Positions 11,221 through 22,161 of a stretch of DNA of 64,000 nt are shown here, piece after piece (within the stretch, counting starts at the first letter, position 1; every line of letters begins with the position of its first letter). The notes under the pieces are model-generated. The model made no database searches. It worked only from the letters and a program-made list of their open reading frames with translations, and was not told the origin of the DNA. The position numbers were made by a program, and so were the translations under genes. Source of the stretch: Verticillium longisporum (Eukaryota > Ascomycota > Sordariomycetes > Glomerellales > Plectosphaerellaceae). The DNA lies in assembly GCA_019188255.1 (NCBI GenBank), contig JAETXT010000002.1, forward strand, positions 4,774,001 through 4,838,000. Direction: 5' to 3'.

Positions 11221-12016
11221 TCAGGGGATAGGATCTTCTAGGAAGTCGTAGCCGTCTTCGGACGGCAGAACGTAGGCTGAAACGGCCAGTCCGACAGCGC
11301 AAATCAGAGAAACAGACGCACTGACCGTCATCAAGACCCAAGATGTGTCCAGAGTCCACCCAGGCACGGTAAACTGTTGATCGTGGTCGAAGAGGTACGC
11401 CTGTTGAGCCCCGTGTTAGTTTCTTCCGCCTCAGGCGTCCAGCTTCCCACAAATGTCACTTACCACAATGCCCATAATAGAGAACTCGAATAGGCCGACA
11501 ACGACAAGCATGAGACCCAGCAGCTTCCAGCCAACCTCGCGCTTGAATCTGCCGCCTACCATGATGACGAGAAACGACACAATTGTAGCAAGCTGCAGAA
11601 TGGTCGCGAACGAAGCAAGGAAGCCGACGGTGCGCCACATGCTACAGAAAGACCGCTCTCCGGTGCACTGGTCGGCTGTTGGGAATTCGCGACATGGGGG
11701 GTCATAGAGGTTCGAGCAGGTACGGTGCAGGCCAATGTGTTTAGAGTACGTATGGCCATCGACGGTGGTGGCCGAATAGGAAATCCAGTGCGGGACCGTA
11801 ATGGATGCGATGGTCATAGTAGTGGCTGCACGACAAATTTGCTGTCAGCTTCATGATGGCTGTTTGAATGGCTTGGCTTGCCTTGCTGGCCGATGCTGGG
11901 GGTTACGATCCCAGAAATGCAGCCATGAACGATGACGACACTGAGCGTTGCAGGAGCTTTGACTTACCAGCGACAAAGGCCACGAGGGCCGCGCTGTAGA
12001 CTGAGACTCGCGTCAT
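11221..12016 (-). CDS. PMP22/claudin-like tetraspan membrane protein
   Basis: Three exons (12016-11968, 11825-11464, 11400-11221) give 196 residues. Four membrane segments are visible: the N-terminus (VSVYSAALVAFVAATTM), two adjacent segments (SFATILQLATIVSFLVIMVG and LLGLMLVVVGLFEFSIMGIV) and SASVSLICAVGLAVSAYVL. The first extracellular loop carries four Cys (TCSNLY, PPCREF, DQC, SFCSMW), as expected for claudin/PMP22/SUR7-type proteins. The pattern W-x-W/Y... Cys-rich loop then CSMWRTVGFL is common in filamentous-fungal members with VLPSEDGYDF tails. The likely place is the plasma membrane; no specific function is known. Splice phases agree throughout and no damage is seen. Confidence 0.75.
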
Positions 12017-12633
12017 GTCGGGGTGTGCGATGGAGGATCTCAGAGGCAGAGCTGACAGTCAAACTGTCTGACCGACTCGTGAAGGGTTTGCAGGACGGTT
12101 GGGAGAGATAAGGAGTTCTTCTTGTGGTTGCGCGGGTTTGCCAGCCAAGGCAATCGTGCCAGAAATCGAAGGCCAGTTTCAAGGTTGCCTGCTTGCCCGT
12201 TGCACCTCCCCACCAGTGACGACAGGTTTACAGTGGAGATCGCCTACCCTTCTGGGCTTACCTTGCCTGGAGGCTGGGGTTCCCAAGCGTGGGGGAATGG
12301 GCATCGGGTGTTCTGAGTGGCTGATGAGCCCGGAGACGGTGAAGGAGTAATGAAAGCGGCCAATGACGGGGACGAGAAGCCCTGCGCGTCAGTGAGTGAT
12401 CACGATCGTAGTGGTTGCACCAGGCAAGGACGGTGCACAAGGTTGCAGGGAGGAAGAGGGCGCCCATGGCATTCTGAGGGGGGCTTTGCTGCTATCGATA
12501 TCTCTCGATCGCGTCGAGATGCCCATCCCACGCCCACCATTCAATCGTGGTGTGCATCCAAGTCGACTGTGAGCCATCTTGTCTGCTTTGCGATTGTCTT
12601 CTCTCTTCAATTGTCACACCACCACACGATAAA
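12017..12633. other. Intergenic, tetraspan promoter and RNase 3' region
   Basis: Upstream of the tetraspan gene and downstream of the RNase-like gene. No gene recognised. Confidence 0.45.
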
Positions 12634-13282
12634 TCAGGCGAACAGTGCGAGCACGATGGTTCCAGCGGCAGCAAGCATCGGCCCAACACCAGAGCCTAGG
12701 CGAAGGCTACTACTGTCGTCGTCGTCGCTACTGTTGCTGCTGCCACCGTTGTTATTGTTGTTGTTGCTGCTGCTGCTACCGTCGCTGCTGCTGCTGTCGC
12801 CTGAATTCGTGTCGTTCCCGCTGCTGTTGTTCCCCTGCGTCCGAACCGAGCTGCCACGGAAATTAGCCGCCAAGCATCGACTTGACCTGAACTCGAGGAA
12901 CTCACATTGCATTGTCGCAGTCTACGAAGCCGTTACGAGAAGCTCCGGTGTGAGTGATTTGACCAGCCAGGTCGCAGTTCTCTGTGATGATGACTCGATC
13001 AGGCCCGGGACTGTTTCCCGTGTACACGCCTCGTCTCAGAAGGGGAAACTACTGGAAGGGCCCTCTAATATTGTCGAACGTGAAGCCCTCAAAGTTATTG
13101 TACCGATGCGGGTAGTTGTTCCTTCCGAGCTGGCGACCGCTTTCAAAGAGCCTGCAAGCTTCATCGGCAGCTTCCTGGATCTGTTCATCGGTATACACAT
13201 TACTGCCGCAGCTCACGGCACTTTGCGCAATGACACGTGCCGACAGCGCAAGCGTTGTGAGGATGAGGGCGGAGAAATGCAT
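12634..13282 (-). CDS. Secreted RNase T1/N1-type protein with Ser/Asn-rich stalk and probable GPI signal; in-frame TAG
   Basis: The ATG at 13282 begins a signal peptide ([20 protein letters not shown]). An RNase T1/N1-type domain follows (about residues 22-125): the first His is in [13 protein letters not shown], the Arg in GPDRVII, the second His in ITHTGAS, and the domain ends with GFVDC. The codon at the place of the catalytic Glu (T1 Glu58, before FPLLR) is TAG at 13051-13049, codon 78; the frame continues unbroken after it. A probable 55-nt intron (12905-12851) joins the domain to a Ser/Asn/Asp/Gly tract and a hydrophobic end ([17 protein letters not shown]), a typical GPI-anchor signal. 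Family members cleave RNA after G; the tail suggests surface attachment. Whether the TAG is real, making this a pseudogene, or an error is open. Confidence 0.72.
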
Positions 13283-15357
13283 CGTGACGGCGTGAGCCAG
13301 GCGATGGTTGAGACAATGGGTTGATCGCGGTGCGGATGACCTTTTCTAGGAGCTTGTTCGCGAGATGAGAGGTGAGGACGGGGCACTGCTTAAGAAGCCT
13401 GCGAGGCCTCTCGTCGCCAAGATCGTGGGACACCACGCGTTGGGCTTTGGTTGGCGGATGTTCTGCAATCTGCAACAGTCTTTCCTGGGCGACGGGACCT
13501 GCCCGGGCGATGCGAAATGAGCCTGGAAACCCTTTATTGCCCAGCAAAGCAAGGGCCGTGGAAGCCTTGTTGATCGCTGGCTTACCTCCCTCGACCCTGA
13601 ATCGGGCCAAGATCGCGGGGCCAGAGCGCGCTGGAAGGGTCCATCAGGGCCCTTTCCTGATAGAGCACACCCTTGCCCAGCTGAGGGCAGGCACTACCAT
13701 GTCTAGCTATTGGTGTCTCTACCACATCTCACCTGCCCAACTCAGTCATCGCCGCTTCGCGCCTGACAATTGTGGCCTGCCTCTTCTCCAACTGGTGTCA
13801 CTAAACCTTCTCTTTTTATTTATCTCGCGGCCCCCCTTCTCTCTAACATTCTCAACCTTTAGCGATCGAACAGATTTGAGCCCTTCAACCATGTGCCAAA
13901 ATGTGATGAGCGGTCGAGCCCTACCCTAGCAAGGCGCTGATTTCGGAATCACTAAGCAAGTCAACGCTCATGGGCCTACCACTGACAAGTTCGGTGTTAG
14001 CCCAGCAAACCTTTCTGTTGTTACAGGACACAACAGCGCGCTATCGCATGATATTAGGTTTCGTGCCGCGATCTTGACCTCTTGTCCGGGGTTGCACAAA
14101 GCCGATCTGCCGACCCGAAGTAACTACAACCCCGCCTCCAGGCGCAGGGCAAGATTTACGGAAGCCCATCGGAATGAATCTCGAGGACATCTGTTTCATT
14201 TCTGACTAAGCGCCTGAATTGATTTTTTCTTTCTCTCACCCAAGACTCCCTTTTGGCAGAGGCCAGGCACTGGCCGCTGTTCCTCACTCAATTATGTCCT
14301 GGTTGGATCTTCCCCAGATAGCCAATCTCAACGGCGACTCGCATGCGCATCATCATTGCTCCCCTGTCAGATCGTCCAAGGTATCAGGCTTTCAGCACGT
14401 GTCAGCATGGTCTCTTCAGAGTCGTTGGGTCATAGACTTCATGTGCCGCAGCCAAATGTGTACTGGCAACCCAGCGCGCCCCGCCACCAACCGGGACTCC
14501 GGAAGCAGCGGTATGGCCCCCTTGGTCGTCTTATCCCGCGCTAGGGATCGCCCACAGCAGCTTGATAAGTGCTTGGCCGAGCTCACCCGAGACTGTTGCT
14601 GGCAAGTCGTCATGATTGCCTTGGAAGCGCTGTCAGTGCTGCTTCCTAATGTCGAAACGTCGGACGCGAGGAGCTTGCGAGCTGTGACAAGAACCTTAGG
14701 CCTAGGCCGAGACCGAGACTGGGTACCTTGAGGCAGTCTGAGCTATGCAAAGTTGTCGAAGAGCTGTCTGCCGCTCGATCCTTGGGTCAGGCCCACCGTC
14801 GATCAGATGCGGCCAGCGCGATCACGCCAGAACAGCGGCGTGCAGTGCAATTCATGGAACGCACGACACGCCGTATCGCTATCTTTCTCGGCCAGTGGTT
14901 GCAACCAGCTTGACCCAGGCTATCCACTCAGTCTCGAGCTAAGGCAGGGTAGTTTTGATTCGGGGGTGACTTCATTCGAGATACAGATCGGGAGCTCCTA
15001 GTCGAGCCAGGGTCTTGACACACCTAATGGCCAAGGTGCTAGCAGGTTACGTCTTCCATTTCCCATGCTAACCCTGACAAAGCTATATGTCCTTCTTAAT
15101 CACTCACATGTCCCTGCACTCCTGTTCACCATGAGCCACCAAACTCGTCGCACCCCAGAGCTCGAAATATTTCACCGCTATACTCGCATCAGCTGGTGAA
15201 CAGTCCTGCTCAAATTGAAACCCCCAAAAGAAGCCACAGTGAACGCTCGCGCAGAAAATTCTCAAGGTAGTGTTCGAGGCGTCGCCTATCTGGGGCCAGC
15301 CGCCTGGAGACACGTCGAATATACACCCGGACAACCACCAAAAGCACAGAAAGCGTC
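13283..15357. other. Long intergenic region
   Basis: About 2 kb between two divergently transcribed genes. Open frames at 13372-13929 and 14219-14731 have no recognisable domain, no splice structure and no codon bias like the neighbours. I see no gene in it. Confidence 0.45.
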
Positions 15358-16617
15358 ATGGCAGATCGTCGCCCTTTTGATCATCGTCCAATCCAGACAA
15401 GCGCAGTCCTGGTCCTCGGCTCGTCCAGAACCAAGACGTCGCCGCCGCCTTCACCGCCTTCACCCCCAGAGGAGCTTTGTGAGCCTCTTGAATCATTGAG
15501 CCTACCTCCTTCGGGCAACGACCAGGCGGAAGAGGAACGACGAAAGACCTCGACACGCCTACGCGCTGCAGTACATGTATTGAACACGGAAGCGCTCGCT
15601 CTCAGGGCAGTGACGCGCTTGTACGAGACGGATCCCATTGCCCGTGACGGCTTCAATCGAACCGTGGCAGCGGTCACTCGCCATGGCAATGGACAGGGCA
15701 AAGTGGTCATCACTGGGGTCGGCAAGTCAGGTCACATCGCCAACAAGCTCACGGCGACATTTAACAGCCTTTCGATACCCACCGTCTTTTTGAACCCGCT
15801 AGATGCCCTCCACGGCGATCTCGGCATCGTAGGCCAGCACGATACCCTCCTGTTCATCACCTTTTCGGGCAAGACATCGGAGCTTATGGGGCTCATTCCA
15901 CACCTCCACAGGTCATCGACATTAGTTATCCTGACTGGTCACACTCGCTCGGATACGTGCGACCTGATCCAGGCCAGGCCTGGCACGGTACTACTGCCAG
16001 CACCGGTACACGAGTCCGAGACATCCTCGTTCGGTGTATCAGCGCCCACAACATCAACCACAGTCGCGCTGGCGGTAGGCGATGCCGTCGCCATAGCCGC
16101 TGCGGAAGAGCTGCACCCCAGCGTGGCAGGCGTTTTTGCTCGAAACCACCCGGGCGGCGCGATCGGCGCCGCCTTCCGGCAGAAGCCCGGGACGATCAAG
16201 GAGATAGCCGTGGCCTGGTCTGAAATTCCGGACATTGTGGAACACGACAGCATAGGAGCCGACGTGCTCCGCGCAGGCTTCGATTCAACGACAAAGTGGG
16301 TGCGCAACGGCGACTGCGTTGCATCACCGAGCAGGATCCGACGACTCTGCGGGTCAGGGTCCGGAGACTTGAACCGACGAGCTGGGGAGATTCCCAGCCT
16401 AATGGTTTCCAGGGACAAGATGCTCTCCATCTCCGCGGGCACCAGCGTGCGGCGAGCATTGGAGTTTGTCCGGAACGTCAGGGGTATGGCAGTGACGGCG
16501 GATGAGGAGAACGACACGACGTGCGATGCGGACTCGGTGCTAGCAGTACTGGAGATGGGGGAAATTGTCGGCGTCGTTGAGGTGGGAGATCTGCTGGGGA
16601 AAAGTGACGTGTGGTGA
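15358..16617 (+). CDS. KpsF/GutQ-type SIS-domain sugar-phosphate isomerase
   Basis: Single exon, 419 residues. An N-terminal Pro/Ser-rich extension (about 1-60) precedes a SIS domain (about 100-280). Motifs follow the bacterial arabinose-5-phosphate isomerase order: VVITGVGKSGHIANKLTATF, NPLDALHGDLGIV, LLFITFSGKTSEL, SAPTTSTTVALAVGDAVAIA and NHPGGAIGAAF. Bacterial KdsD/GutQ interconvert ribulose-5-P and arabinose-5-P for KDO synthesis, a pathway absent from fungi, so the substrate here is unknown. The C-terminal third holds at most a degenerate CBS region (MVSRDKMLSISAGTSVRRAL, VLEMGEIVGVVEVGDLL) separated by an insert. No targeting signal is obvious. Family membership is clear; the reaction is inferred only as sugar-phosphate isomerisation or sugar-phosphate sensing. 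Confidence 0.88.
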   Translation: MADRRPFDHRPIQTSAVLVLGSSRTKTSPPPSPPSPPEELCEPLESLSLPPSGNDQAEEERRKTSTRLRAAVHVLNTEALALRAVTRLYETDPIARDGFNRTVAAVTRHGNGQGKVVITGVGKSGHIANKLTATFNSLSIPTVFLNPLDALHGDLGIVGQHDTLLFITFSGKTSELMGLIPHLHRSSTLVILTGHTRSDTCDLIQARPGTVLLPAPVHESETSSFGVSAPTTSTTVALAVGDAVAIAAAEELHPSVAGVFARNHPGGAIGAAFRQKPGTIKEIAVAWSEIPDIVEHDSIGADVLRAGFDSTTKWVRNGDCVASPSRIRRLCGSGSGDLNRRAGEIPSLMVSRDKMLSISAGTSVRRALEFVRNVRGMAVTADEENDTTCDADSVLAVLEMGEIVGVVEVGDLLGKSDVW

Positions 16618-17412
16618 TGAAAGCATTTGATGCTCTGGCATCAACAGACATGTTGTGCGTGATATCTATGAGCGGGATTTTAGTTTCGGGCAAGGTCTTC
16701 ACTAGAGTTTCTGATGGCCAGGACGACTAGATGGGATAATATGACTGCCCAGTGTGTAAAGCTCAAGGAGCTCTGGGCTAATTTGTGTCATCACGACTTG
16801 GTGCTCGTGAAGAAGGCGAGTGATGTCAGGTTGGGGCGATCGACAATTGGGTCTAGTTGCGATCTGCTTGGCATCTGATGCAGATCTTAGACTCCTCCCT
16901 GATAGGATGTCAACCTGGGTACGACAGCGACGACTCAAATATGGGTGCCGTTGGACAGGATGGGGAATGAATGCATGCGGCAAGAGCGCCATTGTTTTCC
17001 GCCGTTTTTCGCCTCTGGCAATCAGCAACACGAGCTTTTATTGAGTAGGACGAATCCGAGTCGAAGGCACCCGAGGAGCCTCAAAGGCCGCGCGGTTCGG
17101 ATGGTCTGGAGGGGCGTGAACAGGAGGAGGCGTGCCTTGCTCTAGCGTCAGTCCCGACAGTATCTTGCACGCGAATCGGATCTTTGTTCCTGACAGCGGG
17201 CAGGCCAGAAGACGAAATAGTGGGGGATGCTGTGAATTGCTATTTTGGTGACGGGTTTATTGTTTCGCTTCGCCTCGCCCTGCCTCGCCGTGGCTGTCTT
17301 GCAGCTGCTCTCGCGGGAGTGCTAAGACGCGAGGGGCAATGATCGAACAGGCCCGTCACCATGCGCCACAAAGATTGTGGCCAAGGGAGCCTCAGACCAG
17401 AACCCAGCCCGC

Positions 17413-17438
17413 TAGGTACCTACCTAGGTAGGTAGGTG
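17413..17438. repeat. TACC/GGTA palindromic repeat
   Basis: TAGGTACCTACCTAGGTAGG followed by TAGGT, centred on CCTAGG; same family as 5002-5028. Confidence 0.75.
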
Positions 17439-17834
17439 ACAGAGATCTCTTGGCTTGGGTCGGCGACCAGCGTCATTGTCGGGGCTGTGGTAGCACCCTT
17501 GCGCCAATCAGCGGGGTCGCTGGGGGGCAGTATCGGGCAGTGGACGCGTAACTTGGGAGGGGAGGTGGTAATGCACTGAAGAAAGATGCGACGAGAGCGG
17601 GGAGGACAGGACGAGGACGCGTTTTGCAGGCATGGCTACTGTAAGATGGATGAGGAGAAGGTGAAGAAGAGCATCAGAGCTGATTGTAGACGCAGGGATC
17701 TGGCCAACCGCCTTACTATCCAAGACGAGAAGCGCAGGGCAGGGAGAGGTCTCAGGCGTTGCATCGAGGCAACGGTGAGATGCCTCCCAGGGCGGTTCCC
17801 CGACATCTGGGCACCTGGGCAGGCGCTTTAGCTC

Positions 17835-17859
17835 GGTACCTACCTACCTACCTAGGTAC
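17835..17859. repeat. TACC/GGTA palindromic repeat
   Basis: GGTACC, three further TACC units, then TAGGTA. It lies about 0.7 kb before the Fic1-like start codon. Confidence 0.75.
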
Positions 17860-18341
17860 TTTGCTAACAGTGCTTGCTGGGGCCAGTGACCTGTCAGCTC
17901 CCATCGGCCTTGTCAGACCCCCTGCACCTGCGCCCTGCCTGCCTGGCTCCCGGCCTGCCTGCACTGAGGTGGTAGCGACGCATAGGTACTCAGTACAGGC
18001 TCCCCCCCACCAGCCTCCCGCTTTTGCGCAGGCAACCAGTACCGCCAGTACCACCAGTACCAGGTCGGTCCAGCGATCCCCAGCCCCAACAAATTCCCGG
18101 CTCCTCCACCACCAATTGCCCATCCACGCCATCCAATCCCATCTGAATTCTTCAACCAGAGCTTTCCTGCTCCCTCCCTCTCCTCTGCTCCTCCTCCCCC
18201 TCTATTCTCCCTCTCCCAGCCTTCCGTCGGGACGCCTCTCCTTTTATTCCATGGCATTTTAAGACGATTGAAAGCAGACGACAACGACTTGTTCGTGCAC
18301 CACTCCATTCTCTGGACACTGACCCTTCTTGCAAGTCGACG

Positions 18342-18365
18342 TTTGTTTTGTTTTGTTTTGTTTTG
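18342..18365 (+). repeat. (TTTTG)n microsatellite
   Basis: About four and a half tandem TTTTG units in the probable 5' leader of the Fic1-like gene. Confidence 0.85.
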
Positions 18366-18547
18366 TGCTTGTTGCGCCAGGCCTCCGCCCACCCATGATA
18401 CCCCTCCTAGACAACGGAGCCTCGCCCTCGCCGCCCATGTAAACAACACACTGGACGCCGCACTCAACACCCAGCACCCGCTTCGTCGGGTCCGCGATAC
18501 ACCATCCCACCAATCTTGGCACGACGCACCAGCCATCAACAGTCACG

Positions 18548-21344
18548 ATGGCATCCAAATCAAAGTCCCACCCCCTCAATGGGATGCACACCGCCGGCAT
18601 CTTCTCCGACCTCAGCGCTGATGGACCCCTCATCGGCACCCTTGTCGCCATTGTCGACCGCGCCAAGAACCTGCCCAATCGCAAGACCATTGGAAAGCAA
18701 GACCCCTACTGTGCTGCCCGTCTCGGCAAAGAGGCCAAAAAGACGACGACCGATATACGAGGAGGCCAGACGCCCAAGTGGTAAGCTTCAAGCGGGACTG
18801 CCTTGTCGTACTTCCGCGTGTGATGCTGACCTGACGTAGGGACCAAGAGCTTCGATTCGCCGTCCACGATTCTCCAGACTACTACCAACTCAAGGTTTCT
18901 GTCTTCAACGACGACAAGAAAACAGACTTGATCGGAGAGACCTGGATTGACCTCAGGGACATCATTGTCCAAGGAGGTGGCCAGAACGACCTCTGGCACA
19001 ACCTGACCTGCAAGGGAAAATACGCAGGCGAGGTGCGCATGGAGATTACCTACTACGACACTCGACCCAAGCCAGAGAAGTCCGTGGTCAAAGCAAAGCC
19101 AGTCACTTCTGATTCGCAGGACGCCCCCAAGCCCTCGTCAAGGAGCCCCGTCAAGAGACGGCCCCTTCCCTCCGACCCCTTCACCGGCGAGGCCCCCACA
19201 GGTGCTGCGTCTCATCCGGAGCCCGTCGCCACTCCACCAAGGGCACTCCCGAGACAGCCCAGCAGCTACATCCCGAATCAGTCTCCGCTCCAGAATGTGG
19301 AATACAACACGCCGCCACCCGCGCCACGCCACCACCAGGGGGACCCTTACGCGGTGTCCCCCCTCCAGTCCCTGCCTCACACGCCTACTTCGGCCGGTCG
19401 TTACGAAAGTTACTCCAGCAGGCACGATGACAGAGAGTACAGCCCTCGTCACCAATCCCACCCTTCACAGGACCGACGTGAGCCTCGGGCCCAACCCAAT
19501 GGTCGTAGGGAGTCATATGACGTGTTCGCAGCAGAAGACGCCAGGCAGGACTTCCCTGATGATGACGATAGGCCGCCGCCGCCCCCAGTTCACCGGAGCC
19601 GACACAACAGCGGCGTCAGTGCCCAGGACGCGATTATCCGTCCAGCATATGAAACTCCGCCCAAAACTACCCCTCTCATGAGGCATGATGTCCTCAAGCA
19701 TGAGGCTCATCGCCGCTCCGCCCCCTCATACCCTGGCAGGCCCGCCTTTCGCGCTTATGACTCGGCTCCCGCTGCGAACAATCTTCTGCAGAACACTCCT
19801 GAGGAACCTTCTCACCACCCATCCCCCTCGCCACCACTCGTACGACACGGCATATGAGCCATACCGGTCCATGCAACCTACCGTCGAGGATGCTCCAGAA
19901 TCTCCTTCTCAATCGGTGGGCAGTGCCCACCAGGTCGTTTCGAGAAGATCCATGAATGATGACATGGGTTATGACCAAGTGCCATCACCAGCACCTCTGA
20001 ACCTCAGCGGCAGGGGCAGCGCCGCCAGAGGGCAGCGCGATCCTTCGCCGCAGCCGTTATACTCTCGTCAAGATGACTATGGAGACTATGGACGTCAGCA
20101 GCCACTGCCAGTCTCCCCTGTCTCCTCGAGGGAGTATACCCACAGCCCCGGCGACGTCTCCCACCCGTCTCACAGCAGTCAGAGTCAGTACCCTTCTCAC
20201 AGGAACGAGCTGTCGGGTACGGAAATCCAGGCGTACGGCATGCCTTCTGTGCCTCCATCCCTGGTCCCTGGCGTAGACCCCCTTCTGGCCCAGGAGGTCT
20301 CGGACCGGATTCACGACGAAAGACGACACGAGAGACGATACACACAGAGCGCTGCAACCCCGCCACGCGGCAGACAGCAATCGCAGCAGCAGATCGAGCC
20401 TTCAAATTACGAGTATATGAACTCTCAAAACTCATACAGCGCGCCATCCTACGACTCTCAATCAATGGTCCCCTACCAAGGTGGCTCGCCAGCGCAACAA
20501 GGCCAGATGGTCAGGGCTAGGAGGTCCATTTCCCCCATGCCGAACCCCAACCACACAATCAAACGCAAGTCCGTCAGCCCTGCGCCACCTCCATCGGATG
20601 AGCCGGAGGGACGTCGGCTGTCAGGCGTGCCTTTTGGTCCTGATTCCTACGACCTGTTGAACCCGTCTCTTTCTGGCGGAAAGGAGACGCACGCGGACCC
20701 TGATGCCAAGATTATTACCCATGATGGACGCGAAATCGATCCATCTGACCACCTGCCCATGGACACATGGGCCCCAGAGCCGGAGCCCAAGCAGGCCCCG
20801 CCCCTTGCCTCCTCCGGACGAGCAAGGCCTGGAGGTGCCCAACCCATGCCCCCTACGGGTCGCCGGCCTCTCCGTATCGCTGGCAGACCCCATTCACAGT
20901 CAGCGGCACCTGCCCCGACATACCCTCTGCCAGATGACCCTCCCGTCACTCCACAGAGCGGGGGCCGCAACCGCTTGCAGAAGCGAACCCATCGTGCGTC
21001 TGCTCTGCCGGCTCCACCTCCGGTTGGCTCAAGCCCTCTCGCGCCCATCTCGTCACACAACCACCAGGAGAGCCCGGGAGGCGGGTTCACGCCTCCGACC
21101 CGACTCCCTCGGGCGTCGACATGGGACTATCCCAACGAGAACCACGCGCCCCAGTATGGCAGCTCTCCTGGAGGCTCGCGCGGCGCCCCCAGTCCCTGAC
21201 AAGATTCCTCTGCCCCTCATGAGCGGTGCCCTGACGCACCGAGGCTCGGGCGGTGGCGGTGGCGGCGAGGACTGGGCGCTGATGCACGAAATGAGCCAGG
21301 TTGACATTGGCGCAGGTCGGTCGAGGCGGCACGGGGGTTACTAA
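18548..21344 (+). CDS. C2-domain ingression protein (Inn1/Fic1 family), two frame breaks at C-runs
   Basis: Exons 18548-18780 and 18840-21344, split inside a Trp codon by a 59-nt GT...AG intron. Residues about 20-130 form a C2 domain (GPLIGTLVAIVDRAKNLPN, KQDPYCAARLG, IGETWIDLRDIIVQGG, AGEVRMEITYY). A very long Pro/Ser/Arg-rich region follows, as in Fic1/Inn1 proteins that drive septum formation at the cytokinetic ring with Hof1/Cyk3-type SH3 partners. The frame changes at five-C runs 19823-19827 and 21186-21190; each needs two more Cs or one fewer. After both corrections the end is DWALMHEMSQVDIGAGRSRR then HGGY and TAA, the conserved tail of filamentous-fungal members. Total about 911-913 residues. 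Frame breaks are judged assembly errors. Confidence 0.83.
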
Positions 21345-22161
21345 AGCTTTTCATGTGAGCTTGATGTTTGTGAAATGTAAACGATAGATGTATGCTTATG
21401 ATTTCATTGCATGGTTGGCGTTTGGACGTGGATATGCCTTGCATTTCATTTCCCCTTGTCCCAAAGGACGGCGGAAGGATGGATTGGGAGGTGAGCGGAG
21501 GTAATGCCACCAGGTTTATACAAATCGAGACATTTTTGTTGCTACAGTGGAACTCGGTACATTTGACATGGCGCATGCGTTGGTTCCAGTATCAAGTCCG
21601 GCCAAATTGACCACGGCGTGGTCGAAGAGAGAGGACTGTATCAAGATGGTGTAGATGGATGGGACTGGTCTATCTGTCTGCTGGTGTGTCCGGTCTACTC
21701 TCACAGCCACCACACCACCACTACTTCCACCGCCCGTCACCGTCTTTTTGTGTAGTCTGTCCCGGCTCTTTGTTTGACCCCCCCCCCAACGCCATCGCAA
21801 TGCAGCAAAGCAAATCCAATCCTTGCTTCCCTGGCTTTTTCCTTTTCAGCAAAGAAACAAAATATCAAAAAAAAGCAGAGGAGGAAGAACAAGAAGAGGT
21901 GAACACGTTGTGGGGTTCGGAGCGATCCCTTCTTGCCGTCCCCCGCCTCCCCATCTTCGCGCCGTTCGGTACATCGTCTCCCGGGTATATCAAAGCACAC
22001 TCGTTTTTTTCTCTCTCTCCTTTTTCTTTCCTTTCCGTCGGTCGTTTCCACCGTCTCAAACAGGGGGGTCCTCTCCATCATGAGAGTTCCACGCAAGAGG
22101 AACGGAGGAAGCAAAACAGAAGAAGTTGGAAAGAGAAATGTGGAAAAGAGGGGAGGGAAAC
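21345..22161. other. Convergent 3' intergenic region
   Basis: Lies between the ends of the Fic1-like gene and UTP15. Contains a run of ten Cs (21778-21787) and A/T-rich stretches; no coding signal. Confidence 0.5.

Larger units (their letters stand above)
16618..18547. other. Long intergenic region and leader of the Fic1-like gene
   Basis: About 1.9 kb. Two TACC/GGTA palindromes (17413-17438, 17835-17859), a C/T-rich leader from about 18150 and a (TTTTG)n run at 18342-18365 precede the Fic1 start. No gene recognised. Confidence 0.5.
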
